From positions 62,001 through 126,000 of the forward strand of contig NZ_BCVA01000008.1 of NCBI RefSeq assembly GCF_001591505.1: a DNA stretch of 64,000 bases, written 5' to 3'. Below, in pieces: positions 52,913 to 61,119 of this stretch. Within the stretch, counting starts at the first letter, position 1, and the number at the start of each line of letters is the position of its first letter. Both the position numbers and the translations under genes were made by a program. The notes under the pieces were generated by a model. That model did no database searches, had not been told where the DNA came from, and worked only from the letters and a program-made list of their open reading frames with translations. Source of the stretch: Neobacillus niacini NBRC 15566. GTDB lineage: Bacteria; Bacillota; Bacilli; Bacillales; Cytobacillaceae.

Positions 52913-54247
52913 ATGACCACTTACGATATTACCGAATTCGGTGCAAGAAACGATGGGAGTTTATGTACGCAATTTATCCAGAAGGCCATTGATGAAGCCA
53001 CTGAAAACGGCGGCGGACAAATCTTGATTCCGTCAGGTGTCTTTTTCACAGGTGCTTTGTTTTTAAAAAATAATGTTGAATTGCATTTATCTGCAGGGAG
53101 CACTTTAAAATTTTCGGATGAACAAGAGGACTATCCAGTGGTCGTTTCTCGTTGGGAAGGTGTTGTGCGAGAGGTTTATGCGTCTTGTATCTATGCAGAA
53201 GATGCACAAAATATTTCTATTACTGGTTTTGGCAGAATTGATGGCAATGGGGAGAAATGGTGGCATATTTTCCGCAATGAGCGAGAAAAGCTGGCATATC
53301 CACGTCCGAAATTGATTAGTTTTGATGGATGTGAGCACATCTCCATTCGAGATGTAACCTTAATCAATTCACCAAGCTGGACCGTGAATCCGATTCGTTG
53401 TCACGATGTAACAGTCGATAATCTATCTATTATCAACCCATCAGACTCACCTAATACGGATGGAATTGACCCAGAATCTTGTAAAAACGTAAGAATCAGC
53501 AACTGCCACATTGATGTAGGGGATGACTGTATTGCGATTAAATCGGGCACGGAAGATACTGCTGAAAGGGTATCTTGTGAAAACATTACGATTACCAACT
53601 GTACAATGGTTCACGGCCATGGGGCAGTGGTATTTGGCAGTGAGATGAGTGGGGATATTCGGAATGTTACGATTAGCAACTGCACCTTCCAGGATACCGA
53701 TCGAGGAATTCGCTTTAAATCACGGCGTGGACGTGGAGGAGTCGTGGAAGATATTCGTGTCGACAATATTGTTATGGAACGGGTAATGTGTCCATTTATT
53801 TTGAACCTATATTACTTCTGTGGGCCAAAAGGAAAGGATAAATATGTTTGGGATAAAAACCCCTATCCAATAACGGAAGAAACACCGATGTTTAGACGAA
53901 TCCATTTTGCTAATATTACCGCTCGAAATGTTCATGCATCCGCTGGTTTTATCTATGGCTTAGCGGAGCAATATGTTTCCGAGATAACATTTAATAATAT
54001 TGATATTTCTATGGCAGAAAATGCGATTCCAGGGAAACCTGCGATGATGGCAGGAATAGAGGATATGAATAATCGAGGTTTTTATGTAGGATTCTCCAAA
54101 GACATCCTATTTAATCGCATAACCATAGAGAATCATGAAGGTCCAGCTTTCCATGTTGAGTATAGCGAGGAAGTAGAGATTACCCATTGCAAGTCAAAGA
54201 ATACAAAGTCTGAAGAAGTACTCCTTAAGGAAGTAGGGGTAGTGTGA
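52913..54247 (+). CDS. GH28 polygalacturonase/rhamnogalacturonan hydrolase, intracellular
   Basis: 444-residue right-handed beta-helix enzyme with the GH28 catalytic blocks: SPNTDGIDPE, VGDDCIAIKSG, HGHGAVVFGSEMSG and RGIRFKSRRGRGG. There is no signal peptide, so it should trim imported galacturonides from one end (exo type, as many intracellular GH28 do). It starts 4 bases after the GH105 stop and overlaps the esterase gene by 4 bp. Close substrate type (homogalacturonan or rhamnogalacturonan) is not decidable here. Confidence 0.92.
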   Translation: MTTYDITEFGARNDGSLCTQFIQKAIDEATENGGGQILIPSGVFFTGALFLKNNVELHLSAGSTLKFSDEQEDYPVVVSRWEGVVREVYASCIYAEDAQNISITGFGRIDGNGEKWWHIFRNEREKLAYPRPKLISFDGCEHISIRDVTLINSPSWTVNPIRCHDVTVDNLSIINPSDSPNTDGIDPESCKNVRISNCHIDVGDDCIAIKSGTEDTAERVSCENITITNCTMVHGHGAVVFGSEMSGDIRNVTISNCTFQDTDRGIRFKSRRGRGGVVEDIRVDNIVMERVMCPFILNLYYFCGPKGKDKYVWDKNPYPITEETPMFRRIHFANITARNVHASAGFIYGLAEQYVSEITFNNIDISMAENAIPGKPAMMAGIEDMNNRGFYVGFSKDILFNRITIENHEGPAFHVEYSEEVEITHCKSKNTKSEEVLLKEVGVV

Positions 54248-55143
54248 TTGAAAAAAGGCGTAGTCAACTGATTGATTTGTTAGGGGAACGTACACAATCG
54301 GAAAACCTATCTGCACAATTAATTAGTCTAGAGAAGAGACAGGGGTATGTTTTAGAAAGTTTAATGCTGCATTTAAATGACATTGAAACTGTCCCCACTT
54401 ATTTTGCTAAACCATTGAATGCGGTTGAACCTTTACCAACAGTTATCTTTAATCATTCACATGGCGGCAATTTTGAACAAGGGAAAGAAGAACTCTTAAC
54501 CAGCAGCTCTTATTTGCAAAACCCTTCCTTCCTTGAAGAGATAATCGAACTTGGGTTTGCTGTTTGTTCAATAGATATGTGGGGCTTTAACCAACGCAAA
54601 GGCAAACAAGAAAGTGAATTGGTAAAGGAAATGCTATTAGATGGCCAGACTCTGTGGGGGATGCGGATATTCGATAACATGGCACTGCTAGATTATCTGG
54701 AAACGCGGTCCGATGTAGCTCACACCAGAATAGCCACAATTGGAATGTCAATGGGTGGATTAATGAGCTGGTGGCTGGCAGCACTAGATGAGCGTATAAA
54801 GGTCACAGTCGACATCGCAGCACAAGTGGATATCGAGACATTAAAACAGAAACGTGGTTTGGATCATCATGGATTCTATTATTATGTTCCTGGGTTTCTA
54901 AAATATTTTTCTACACTAGCAGTTCAAGAAATGATTGCCCCAAGGCCACGTCTTAGTATGATCGGTAAGGATGATCGAATGTGTCCCATTGATGGAGCAG
55001 AATTTTTAAACGAACGATTGAAAAAGACATATGAACAACAATCTGTTTCTCAAAATTGGGAAGGCCGAATTCTCACAGGGGGACATCAGGAAACAAAGGA
55101 AATGAGAGCATTATGGAAGACATTCTTAAAAAAACACCTTTAA
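54244..55143 (+). CDS. Alpha/beta-hydrolase esterase
   Basis: 299 residues. TVIFNHSHGG forms the oxyanion region, the nucleophile serine is in IGMSMGGLMSWW, the acid aspartate in GKDDRMCP and the histidine in LTGGHQETK. Resembles dienelactone hydrolase-like or acetyl-esterase proteins that accompany pectin loci. Cytoplasmic; deacetylation of oligosaccharides is a guess from context. GTG start coupled to GH28 by a 4-bp overlap; it overlaps the pectinesterase gene by 31 bp. Confidence 0.78.
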   Translation: MIEKRRSQLIDLLGERTQSENLSAQLISLEKRQGYVLESLMLHLNDIETVPTYFAKPLNAVEPLPTVIFNHSHGGNFEQGKEELLTSSSYLQNPSFLEEIIELGFAVCSIDMWGFNQRKGKQESELVKEMLLDGQTLWGMRIFDNMALLDYLETRSDVAHTRIATIGMSMGGLMSWWLAALDERIKVTVDIAAQVDIETLKQKRGLDHHGFYYYVPGFLKYFSTLAVQEMIAPRPRLSMIGKDDRMCPIDGAEFLNERLKKTYEQQSVSQNWEGRILTGGHQETKEMRALWKTFLKKHL

Positions 55144-56051
55144 TTTTTCTAAAAAGTCTAATTGTAGGAAGAAAAGAAATTTGTGATTTTTCGAGTATTC
55201 AAGATGCTCTAGATAGCTGTCGTGACGTAGAGGGACCGGTAAAAATAACGGTTTTAAGTGGATTGTATTATGAAAATATTGCCTTATATCAATCAAATAT
55301 TACATTGATAGGAATAGGTTTTGTTAGGATTATCGGAAATCGTTACGCACTACAAAAAGATGAACATCTACGGGAAATAGGTACATTTCAGACCGCGACT
55401 CTGTTTATCAACGGTGAAAATATTTGTTTAGAAAATATCGAGATTAGTAATATTGCAGGACCCGGTGAAAAGGTGGGCCAGGCGATTGCCTTATATAGTG
55501 AAGGAAACAACGTAACCTTTAAAAATTGTTCTTTTAGAGGGCAGCAAGACACCATTTGTCTGGGGCCGCTGCCAGAAATGCAAAAAAATGGCCAGCCTTT
55601 TTCTACTCCTGAAATAAGGACGATATATACAGAAAACAAGAGTCATTTTATTCATTGCTATATAGAAGGAACTGTTGATTATATTTTTGGTGGTGGTGAA
55701 GCAGTGTTTGAAAGCTGTGAAATTAAGTCATTGAAGAGACCAAACAACAAAGATGGCTATGTTACTGCTGCCTCAACTTCAAAAAATAAAAAAGGTTTTT
55801 ATTTTAATCAATGTTTTATTACGGCTGACGCAGATGTTAAAAATGTCTTTTTAGGAAGACCATGGCGCCCCTACTCGAAAACTACATTTGCCAACTGTGT
55901 GATAGGTTCACATATACATCCAAATAGATGGGATGATTGGGGAAACAAAGCTAATAGAATAACGGTAACTTATAAGGAGATCAACAATCTATATAGCGAT
56001 CAAGGTGATAGGAACAAGTTAGATTGGGTTGATTTCATACAACTAGATTAA
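55113..56051 (+). CDS. Pectinesterase, CE8 family, intracellular
   Basis: About 312 residues of the CE8 beta-helix: FRGQQDTICLG with the oxyanion glutamine pair and first aspartate, GTVDYIFGGGEAVFE with the second catalytic aspartate, and FLGRPWRPYSKTTF with the substrate-binding Arg/Trp. It removes methyl esters from galacturonide. No signal peptide, so imported methylated oligomers are the likely substrate. ATG 55113 with AAAGGAAA upstream; overlaps the preceding esterase gene. Confidence 0.9.
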   Translation: MEDILKKTPLIFLKSLIVGRKEICDFSSIQDALDSCRDVEGPVKITVLSGLYYENIALYQSNITLIGIGFVRIIGNRYALQKDEHLREIGTFQTATLFINGENICLENIEISNIAGPGEKVGQAIALYSEGNNVTFKNCSFRGQQDTICLGPLPEMQKNGQPFSTPEIRTIYTENKSHFIHCYIEGTVDYIFGGGEAVFESCEIKSLKRPNNKDGYVTAASTSKNKKGFYFNQCFITADADVKNVFLGRPWRPYSKTTFANCVIGSHIHPNRWDDWGNKANRITVTYKEINNLYSDQGDRNKLDWVDFIQLD

Positions 56052-56070
56052 TAGGAAAGGAACATGGAGA

Positions 56071-56532
56071 ATGAAGCGGAAATGGGAAGTGATAATTGGA
56101 ATAGCAGCTGTGATACTTTGTGTGATTTTCTTAGGCGGGTTTTCATTAACAATCACTTCTATGGAAGAGAGTACTTACACGACAACGGTTTTTCCGATCC
56201 TACAGGAGGGGGTTTCGGAGGAATATGTTTCAGAGAGCTTTGAAGCAGTGAAAGCGTTAGCTACATGGTTTGGTGTTACGCTGCTGATCGTATTTATCCT
56301 AGTTGCTTTTGCTGCATTATCGATTTGGCGGAATAAGTATCCTAAAAGGGGAGCTGTTCTCTTTATTTGTACCGGCTTAGTAACATTAATGGGTACACAA
56401 TTTATTGCTTTTCCTATTGCTTTTCTCTTTTTTATTGCAGCCGGCTTGTGCCTGTTTAGAAAATTAAAGGAAAAAGAAGGAGTAGAAAATGTATCAAACA
56501 AAAATTACCAATCCGATTTTACCAGGATTTAA
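56071..56532 (+). CDS. Small DUF4064-like membrane protein
   Basis: 153 residues with about four hydrophobic helices (7-28, 65-87, 95-110 and 112-130) and an extracytoplasmic loop between the first two. The layout resembles DUF4064 proteins of Bacillus. Function unknown. It is embedded in the pectin operon and its 3' end overlaps the GH43 gene by 44 bp, so its expression is tied to the enzymes. Confidence 0.65.
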   Translation: MKRKWEVIIGIAAVILCVIFLGGFSLTITSMEESTYTTTVFPILQEGVSEEYVSESFEAVKALATWFGVTLLIVFILVAFAALSIWRNKYPKRGAVLFICTGLVTLMGTQFIAFPIAFLFFIAAGLCLFRKLKEKEGVENVSNKNYQSDFTRI

Positions 56533-58066
56533 TCCAGATCCATTTATTCTAAAGGTAGAAGATACGTATTATATTGCTGTTTCTTCTTTTGAATGGCTGC
56601 CAGGTGTACGCATTTATCATTCAAAGGATTTAGTCAATTGGGAACATGAAACCGATATTTTAACGAATCAAGTAGATTTACGCGGTAATCCACAAAACGG
56701 AAGTATTTGGGCGCCGCAACTTAGTTACTCTGAAGGTTTATTTTTTCTAGTCTATACCGATGTAAAAAGTACAAAACGGCCATTTAAAGACAGTCATAAT
56801 TATCTAATTTCAGCACCTAGTATCAATGGTCCATGGTCGACACCCGTGTACTTGAATAGCAGCGGTTTTGATCCCTCTTTATTCCACGATACCGATGGAC
56901 GTAAGTGGCTGTTAAATGAAATTTGGGATTATCGATTAGAAACAGGCAATAAATCAGCAGGAGTTGTTCTTCAAGAATACGACCCTGAAAAACAAATGTT
57001 AACAGGACCTGTCTATAAAATTTTTGATGGTACAGAATTGGCAAAAACAGAAGCTCCACATATTTATCGTCATAATGATTATTACTATTTAATCACCGCA
57101 GAAGGTGGAACAGGTTCTGGCCACTCTGTAACGGTCTGCCGTGCAAAAGAACTCACTGGACCATATGAATTGGATCCTCACTATCCAATGTTGACTGCTA
57201 GTGATAAACCTGAATCACCATTGCAATGTTCGGGTCACGGCAGTATTATTCAGACCCCAATGGGCAACTGGTATATGGTCTATTTGTGCACCCGGCCATT
57301 AATGGGAAAAGCAGCGATACTAGGACGTGAAACGGCTATTCAAGAAGTTTACTGGACAGAAGATGGCTGGCTGCGATTAGTAGATGGAGGCAATGGACCA
57401 TTGGCAGAAACAGAGATCATAACGGCAGAACCAGTTGTACAAGAGATTAATACAAACTTCCGTGATAATTTTACAGGTGTCCTCGATAAAGAGTGGAATA
57501 GCCTCCGTATATTGGCGGATGACTCTTGGTGTGATTTAACTAGCAGAGAAGGGTATTTACGTTTAATCTCTGGTGATTCCATTCAATCGTTATTTGAACA
57601 TCATATATTGGCCATCCGTCAAAAAGATTTCCAGTTTCATGCATCTACGAAAATTGACTATACCCCAAGAACATATAATCAAATGGCTGGATTACTGCTG
57701 TACTTAAATGATAGTAATTACCTTTATTCCTACCTGACTTATGATGAGGAAAAAGGCCGTGTTCTTCGCTTGATGAAATGCTTAGATGGTGAATTTACTT
57801 TAGCTCCAGACATTATTCCAACAGAAGAGGGCGAAGTAGAGTTAAAGATTGAAGTCAACGGACCAGTTGGAAGGTTTTATTATAACATGGGTGACAAATC
57901 ACATTGGCAAGGACTTGGAGAACCACAAGACTTGTTATTCCTGGCGGGAGGATTTACCGGTAACTTTGTAGGAATAGCAGTTCATGATATGGACCGGAAA
58001 GCGGGATCCTATGCGGATTTTGATTTCTTTGAATACCGTGGACTTGATCGTAGTAACAATAATTAA
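56489..58066 (+). CDS. GH43 beta-xylosidase/alpha-L-arabinofuranosidase
   Basis: 525 residues. A five-bladed propeller (about 1-310) has the catalytic base in NPILPGFNPDPFIL, the pKa aspartate in SGFDPSLFHD and the acid glutamate in KTEAPHIYRHNDYYYL. A C-terminal beta-sandwich (about 325-520) with LLYLNDSNYLYSYLTYDEE follows, as in GH43 xylosidases. No signal peptide. It would remove arabinose or xylose side chains from imported pectic fragments. AAGGAG precedes the ATG inside the end of the previous gene. Confidence 0.9.
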   Translation: MYQTKITNPILPGFNPDPFILKVEDTYYIAVSSFEWLPGVRIYHSKDLVNWEHETDILTNQVDLRGNPQNGSIWAPQLSYSEGLFFLVYTDVKSTKRPFKDSHNYLISAPSINGPWSTPVYLNSSGFDPSLFHDTDGRKWLLNEIWDYRLETGNKSAGVVLQEYDPEKQMLTGPVYKIFDGTELAKTEAPHIYRHNDYYYLITAEGGTGSGHSVTVCRAKELTGPYELDPHYPMLTASDKPESPLQCSGHGSIIQTPMGNWYMVYLCTRPLMGKAAILGRETAIQEVYWTEDGWLRLVDGGNGPLAETEIITAEPVVQEINTNFRDNFTGVLDKEWNSLRILADDSWCDLTSREGYLRLISGDSIQSLFEHHILAIRQKDFQFHASTKIDYTPRTYNQMAGLLLYLNDSNYLYSYLTYDEEKGRVLRLMKCLDGEFTLAPDIIPTEEGEVELKIEVNGPVGRFYYNMGDKSHWQGLGEPQDLLFLAGGFTGNFVGIAVHDMDRKAGSYADFDFFEYRGLDRSNNN

Positions 58067-58087
58067 TCATAAAGGTGGTTTGGATAG

Positions 58088-61030
58088 TTGAGGAAATTTA
58101 AGGTTAGTATTTATATTTTACTAGTATTTTTACTAGTACTCAGTCAATTTAGTGCGACAGCTTTAGCAAAAGGACAATCTTCATCTAGTAATCTTCCAGC
58201 TCCAGTAAACCTACAGATACCCAACCTTGCTGCTGACGAAGACAGTATAACCCTTGTTTGGGAGAAGCCTGAAGATTATCAGGAGATTACAGATTTTAAT
58301 GTCTATATGGATGGCAAGAAAATAGGCAGCTCTTTAAAAGATAATAACGGCCCAGCAAAAGCATATATTGATAATTTTTATAAGAATATTGATAAAGATG
58401 ATTTCCATGTTGATATTCTTATTCATAATTTTATGGTAGAAAACCTTAAACCAAACAAATCTTATGAATTTTATGTAACCTCAGTTAATGCAGAAGGAAT
58501 CGAATCAGCTCCTTCCAATACAGTTGTTGGGAAAACTACAGCAGTACCGGAAATTTTCAATATTGTCGATTTTGGTGCAACACCAGATGATGAAACAAAA
58601 GATACAAAAGCCATACAAGCTGCCATTGACGCGGCGACACCAGGAGCAAAGGTTTTAATTCCAGAAGGAAAGTTTATCTCTGGAGAATTTTGGCTTAAGT
58701 CCGATATGACACTGCAAGTAGATGGATATTTACAGGGGTCATCAGATGCGGAAGATTATAGCATGAATTTCTGGCTGTATGATTACTCGACCGATGAGCG
58801 TTCTTACTCCCTAATCAATGCTCATACGTACGATTATGGCAGCCTAAAGAATATTAGAATAGTAGGAAACGGGATCATTGATGGTAACGGATGGAAATAT
58901 GATAAAAGCCATCCAACGATTGATGAACTAGGCAAAGAGCTTCCTCGTCTAGTTGCAGGTAATAACACTAAAGTTACAGGGGATGTAAAAGTAGTAAATG
59001 GAGAAATGAGTCCTTTAAATCCTGAGGCAGAGAGCACTTTCGGAATACTAGCTGCAAAGCAGTCTTACGCTGCTCAAGTAATGGGGATGGATGCAAAATC
59101 TGCTTATTCTGGACGATCCAATCTGATTACGGTTCGCGGGGTAGACGGGATGTATTATGAGGGAATTACCCAGCTCAATCCAGCTAACCACGGGATTGTA
59201 AACCTTCACAGTAAAAACATTGTTGTCAATGGCACCATTTCCAAGACATACGATGGAAATAATGCAGATGGATATGAGTTCGGCGATTCTCAAAACATTA
59301 TGGTCTTCAATAACTTCGTAGATACTGGAGATGATGCGATTAACTTTGCCTCTGGAATGGGACAGGCAGCTGCTGAAAAAGAACCAACGGGAAATGCATG
59401 GATTTTTAATAACTATATTCGTGAAGGTCACGGTGGAGTGGTAACAGGTAGTCATACTGGCAGTTGGATACAAGATTTTGTTGTAGAAGATAACATTATG
59501 TATAAAACAGACGTTGGCTTACGCAGTAAAACGAATACTCCGATGGGCGGCGGAGCAAGAAATATCTTGTTCAGAGATAATGCATTAGAGGGAATAGATG
59601 GAGATGGTCCATTTGTTTTCACTTCTGCTTATACGGATGCGAATGCTTCAATCCTTTATGAACCAGCTCAAAAAATATCCCAATTTAGAGATATGGAGAT
59701 TGTCAATACAACCGTACGCAACCAAGGCGGCAGTAAGAAACAGTCTATCTTAGTAAGTGGTAATGATGATGTAGGGGAAGTCTACCACGAAAATATTACC
59801 TTCAGAAATGTGAAATTTGATAATGTCTTTTCTGTAAATATGGATTACGCTAAGGATTTTAAATTTATTAATGTAGCTTTTACAAACGTCAAAGATAATG
59901 GTGGAAATCCATGGAGAATCAAAAACTCAACAGGGCTAGTGTTTGAAGATACAACACAGTCTCCTGAAAATGCTATCCAGAAACCGCAATGGTCAGAAAC
60001 AGCAACAGTCCAAGCAGAAGCTTCATCAGATGGAAAGAGTGTTACCTTAACTTGGGATAAAGCGACAGATGATACTGCTGTTTCAGGGTACACAATATAT
60101 AAAGACGGAGAAAAAATAGATTCTAATTATACGACAACGCCGAATTCAAGCTATACCGTTAAGGGATTATCTCCGGATAGAGAATACACGTTTAAGGTTG
60201 AAGCCGCTGATGCAACTGGGAATCGTACTTCTGATGGTCCTGAAGTGACAATAAAAACTCCTGGTACAGCGGATGTAGAAGCGCCAGTGCTTCCTAAAAA
60301 TACTGAAATTTCAGAACCCACTATTAAAATACCTGCTAATGAAACCTTTAGTGGAAAAGAAGCTGATGTTGTTTATGCCGGCTTCACTTGGGCCTCTGTT
60401 GCTTGGAACGCCGCGAGTGATGATGTTGGGATTGCAGGATATAACGTTTATGCTAACGGAAAGTTACATGGATTTGTTAAATCTAGTAAATACACGCTAA
60501 CAAATCTTCAGCCAGGTACAAAATATGTGATTGAAGTGGAAGCAGTCGACCAAGCAGGAAATAAGACTCGTTATGACAGTTCGCTTGAAATCAAAACGGC
60601 GGTTCCATATGCCATTGGGGCTCCATCCTTTGATGGCGGGTTGACGGCTGCGATTGGAAAGGATGGAACGAGTGTTTCTTTGTCTTGGAACAAGGCAGCT
60701 GCCATAAACCAAGAAGTCATAGGGTACCGTGTATATGTTAATGGACAGCCGATTAAGCAGGAAGGAGTTGAATTTACTCCAATCAATGCGGAAATGACTA
60801 CTTCTGAAACGAATTACACTGTTACAGGACTTAAACAAGGCGAGAAATATACGTTTAAAGTAGAAGCTGTAGGACGTGGAATCAAATATTCCAAACGAGA
60901 AAGACTCTCCGGTACAATTTTAAACGGTCTTGTAAAAGTTGACGGGTATCGCTGGAGTGGTAAGGGGCCGAGTGAAACGGTTCATCTGATTCCTGGTAAA
61001 GCGGTTAGTGAGGAAGCGAAAAATAAGTAA
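58088..61030 (+). CDS. Secreted GH28 exo-polygalacturonase with fibronectin III domains
   Basis: 980 residues. Signal peptide (1-28, ending ATALAKG), an FN3 domain (about 37-150), a GH28 beta-helix (about 155-640) with NADGYEFGDSQN, DTGDDAINFASG, GHGGVVTGSHTGSW and VGLRSKTN, then three FN3 domains (about 645-735, 770-860 and 865-960). No cell-wall sorting motif or S-layer domain is visible, so it is likely released. TTG start after AAAGGTGG. It follows the intracellular enzymes but faces the outside substrate. Confidence 0.9.
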   Translation: MRKFKVSIYILLVFLLVLSQFSATALAKGQSSSSNLPAPVNLQIPNLAADEDSITLVWEKPEDYQEITDFNVYMDGKKIGSSLKDNNGPAKAYIDNFYKNIDKDDFHVDILIHNFMVENLKPNKSYEFYVTSVNAEGIESAPSNTVVGKTTAVPEIFNIVDFGATPDDETKDTKAIQAAIDAATPGAKVLIPEGKFISGEFWLKSDMTLQVDGYLQGSSDAEDYSMNFWLYDYSTDERSYSLINAHTYDYGSLKNIRIVGNGIIDGNGWKYDKSHPTIDELGKELPRLVAGNNTKVTGDVKVVNGEMSPLNPEAESTFGILAAKQSYAAQVMGMDAKSAYSGRSNLITVRGVDGMYYEGITQLNPANHGIVNLHSKNIVVNGTISKTYDGNNADGYEFGDSQNIMVFNNFVDTGDDAINFASGMGQAAAEKEPTGNAWIFNNYIREGHGGVVTGSHTGSWIQDFVVEDNIMYKTDVGLRSKTNTPMGGGARNILFRDNALEGIDGDGPFVFTSAYTDANASILYEPAQKISQFRDMEIVNTTVRNQGGSKKQSILVSGNDDVGEVYHENITFRNVKFDNVFSVNMDYAKDFKFINVAFTNVKDNGGNPWRIKNSTGLVFEDTTQSPENAIQKPQWSETATVQAEASSDGKSVTLTWDKATDDTAVSGYTIYKDGEKIDSNYTTTPNSSYTVKGLSPDREYTFKVEAADATGNRTSDGPEVTIKTPGTADVEAPVLPKNTEISEPTIKIPANETFSGKEADVVYAGFTWASVAWNAASDDVGIAGYNVYANGKLHGFVKSSKYTLTNLQPGTKYVIEVEAVDQAGNKTRYDSSLEIKTAVPYAIGAPSFDGGLTAAIGKDGTSVSLSWNKAAAINQEVIGYRVYVNGQPIKQEGVEFTPINAEMTTSETNYTVTGLKQGEKYTFKVEAVGRGIKYSKRERLSGTILNGLVKVDGYRWSGKGPSETVHLIPGKAVSEEAKNK

Positions 61031-61061
61031 CTATTAATTAACTGTAGGTGTTAAATGATAA

Positions 61062-61089
61062 GGGGTCTTTAATATTGGTTAAAGACCCC
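61062..61089 (+). other. Perfect hairpin without T-run between two secreted enzyme genes
   Basis: GGGGTCTTTAA and TTAAAGACCCC form a perfect 11-bp stem around a 6-base loop. The next bases are AAAATATAATC, not a T-run, so it is not a classic terminator; messenger processing or protection is possible. Confidence 0.5.
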
Positions 61090-61119
61090 AAAATATAATC
61101 ATGAGGAGATGATTAAATC

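Noticed and set aside
59048-59473. 141-codon minus-strand frame
   Set aside because: It is antisense to the GH28 catalytic domain with no ribosome site or recognisable product.
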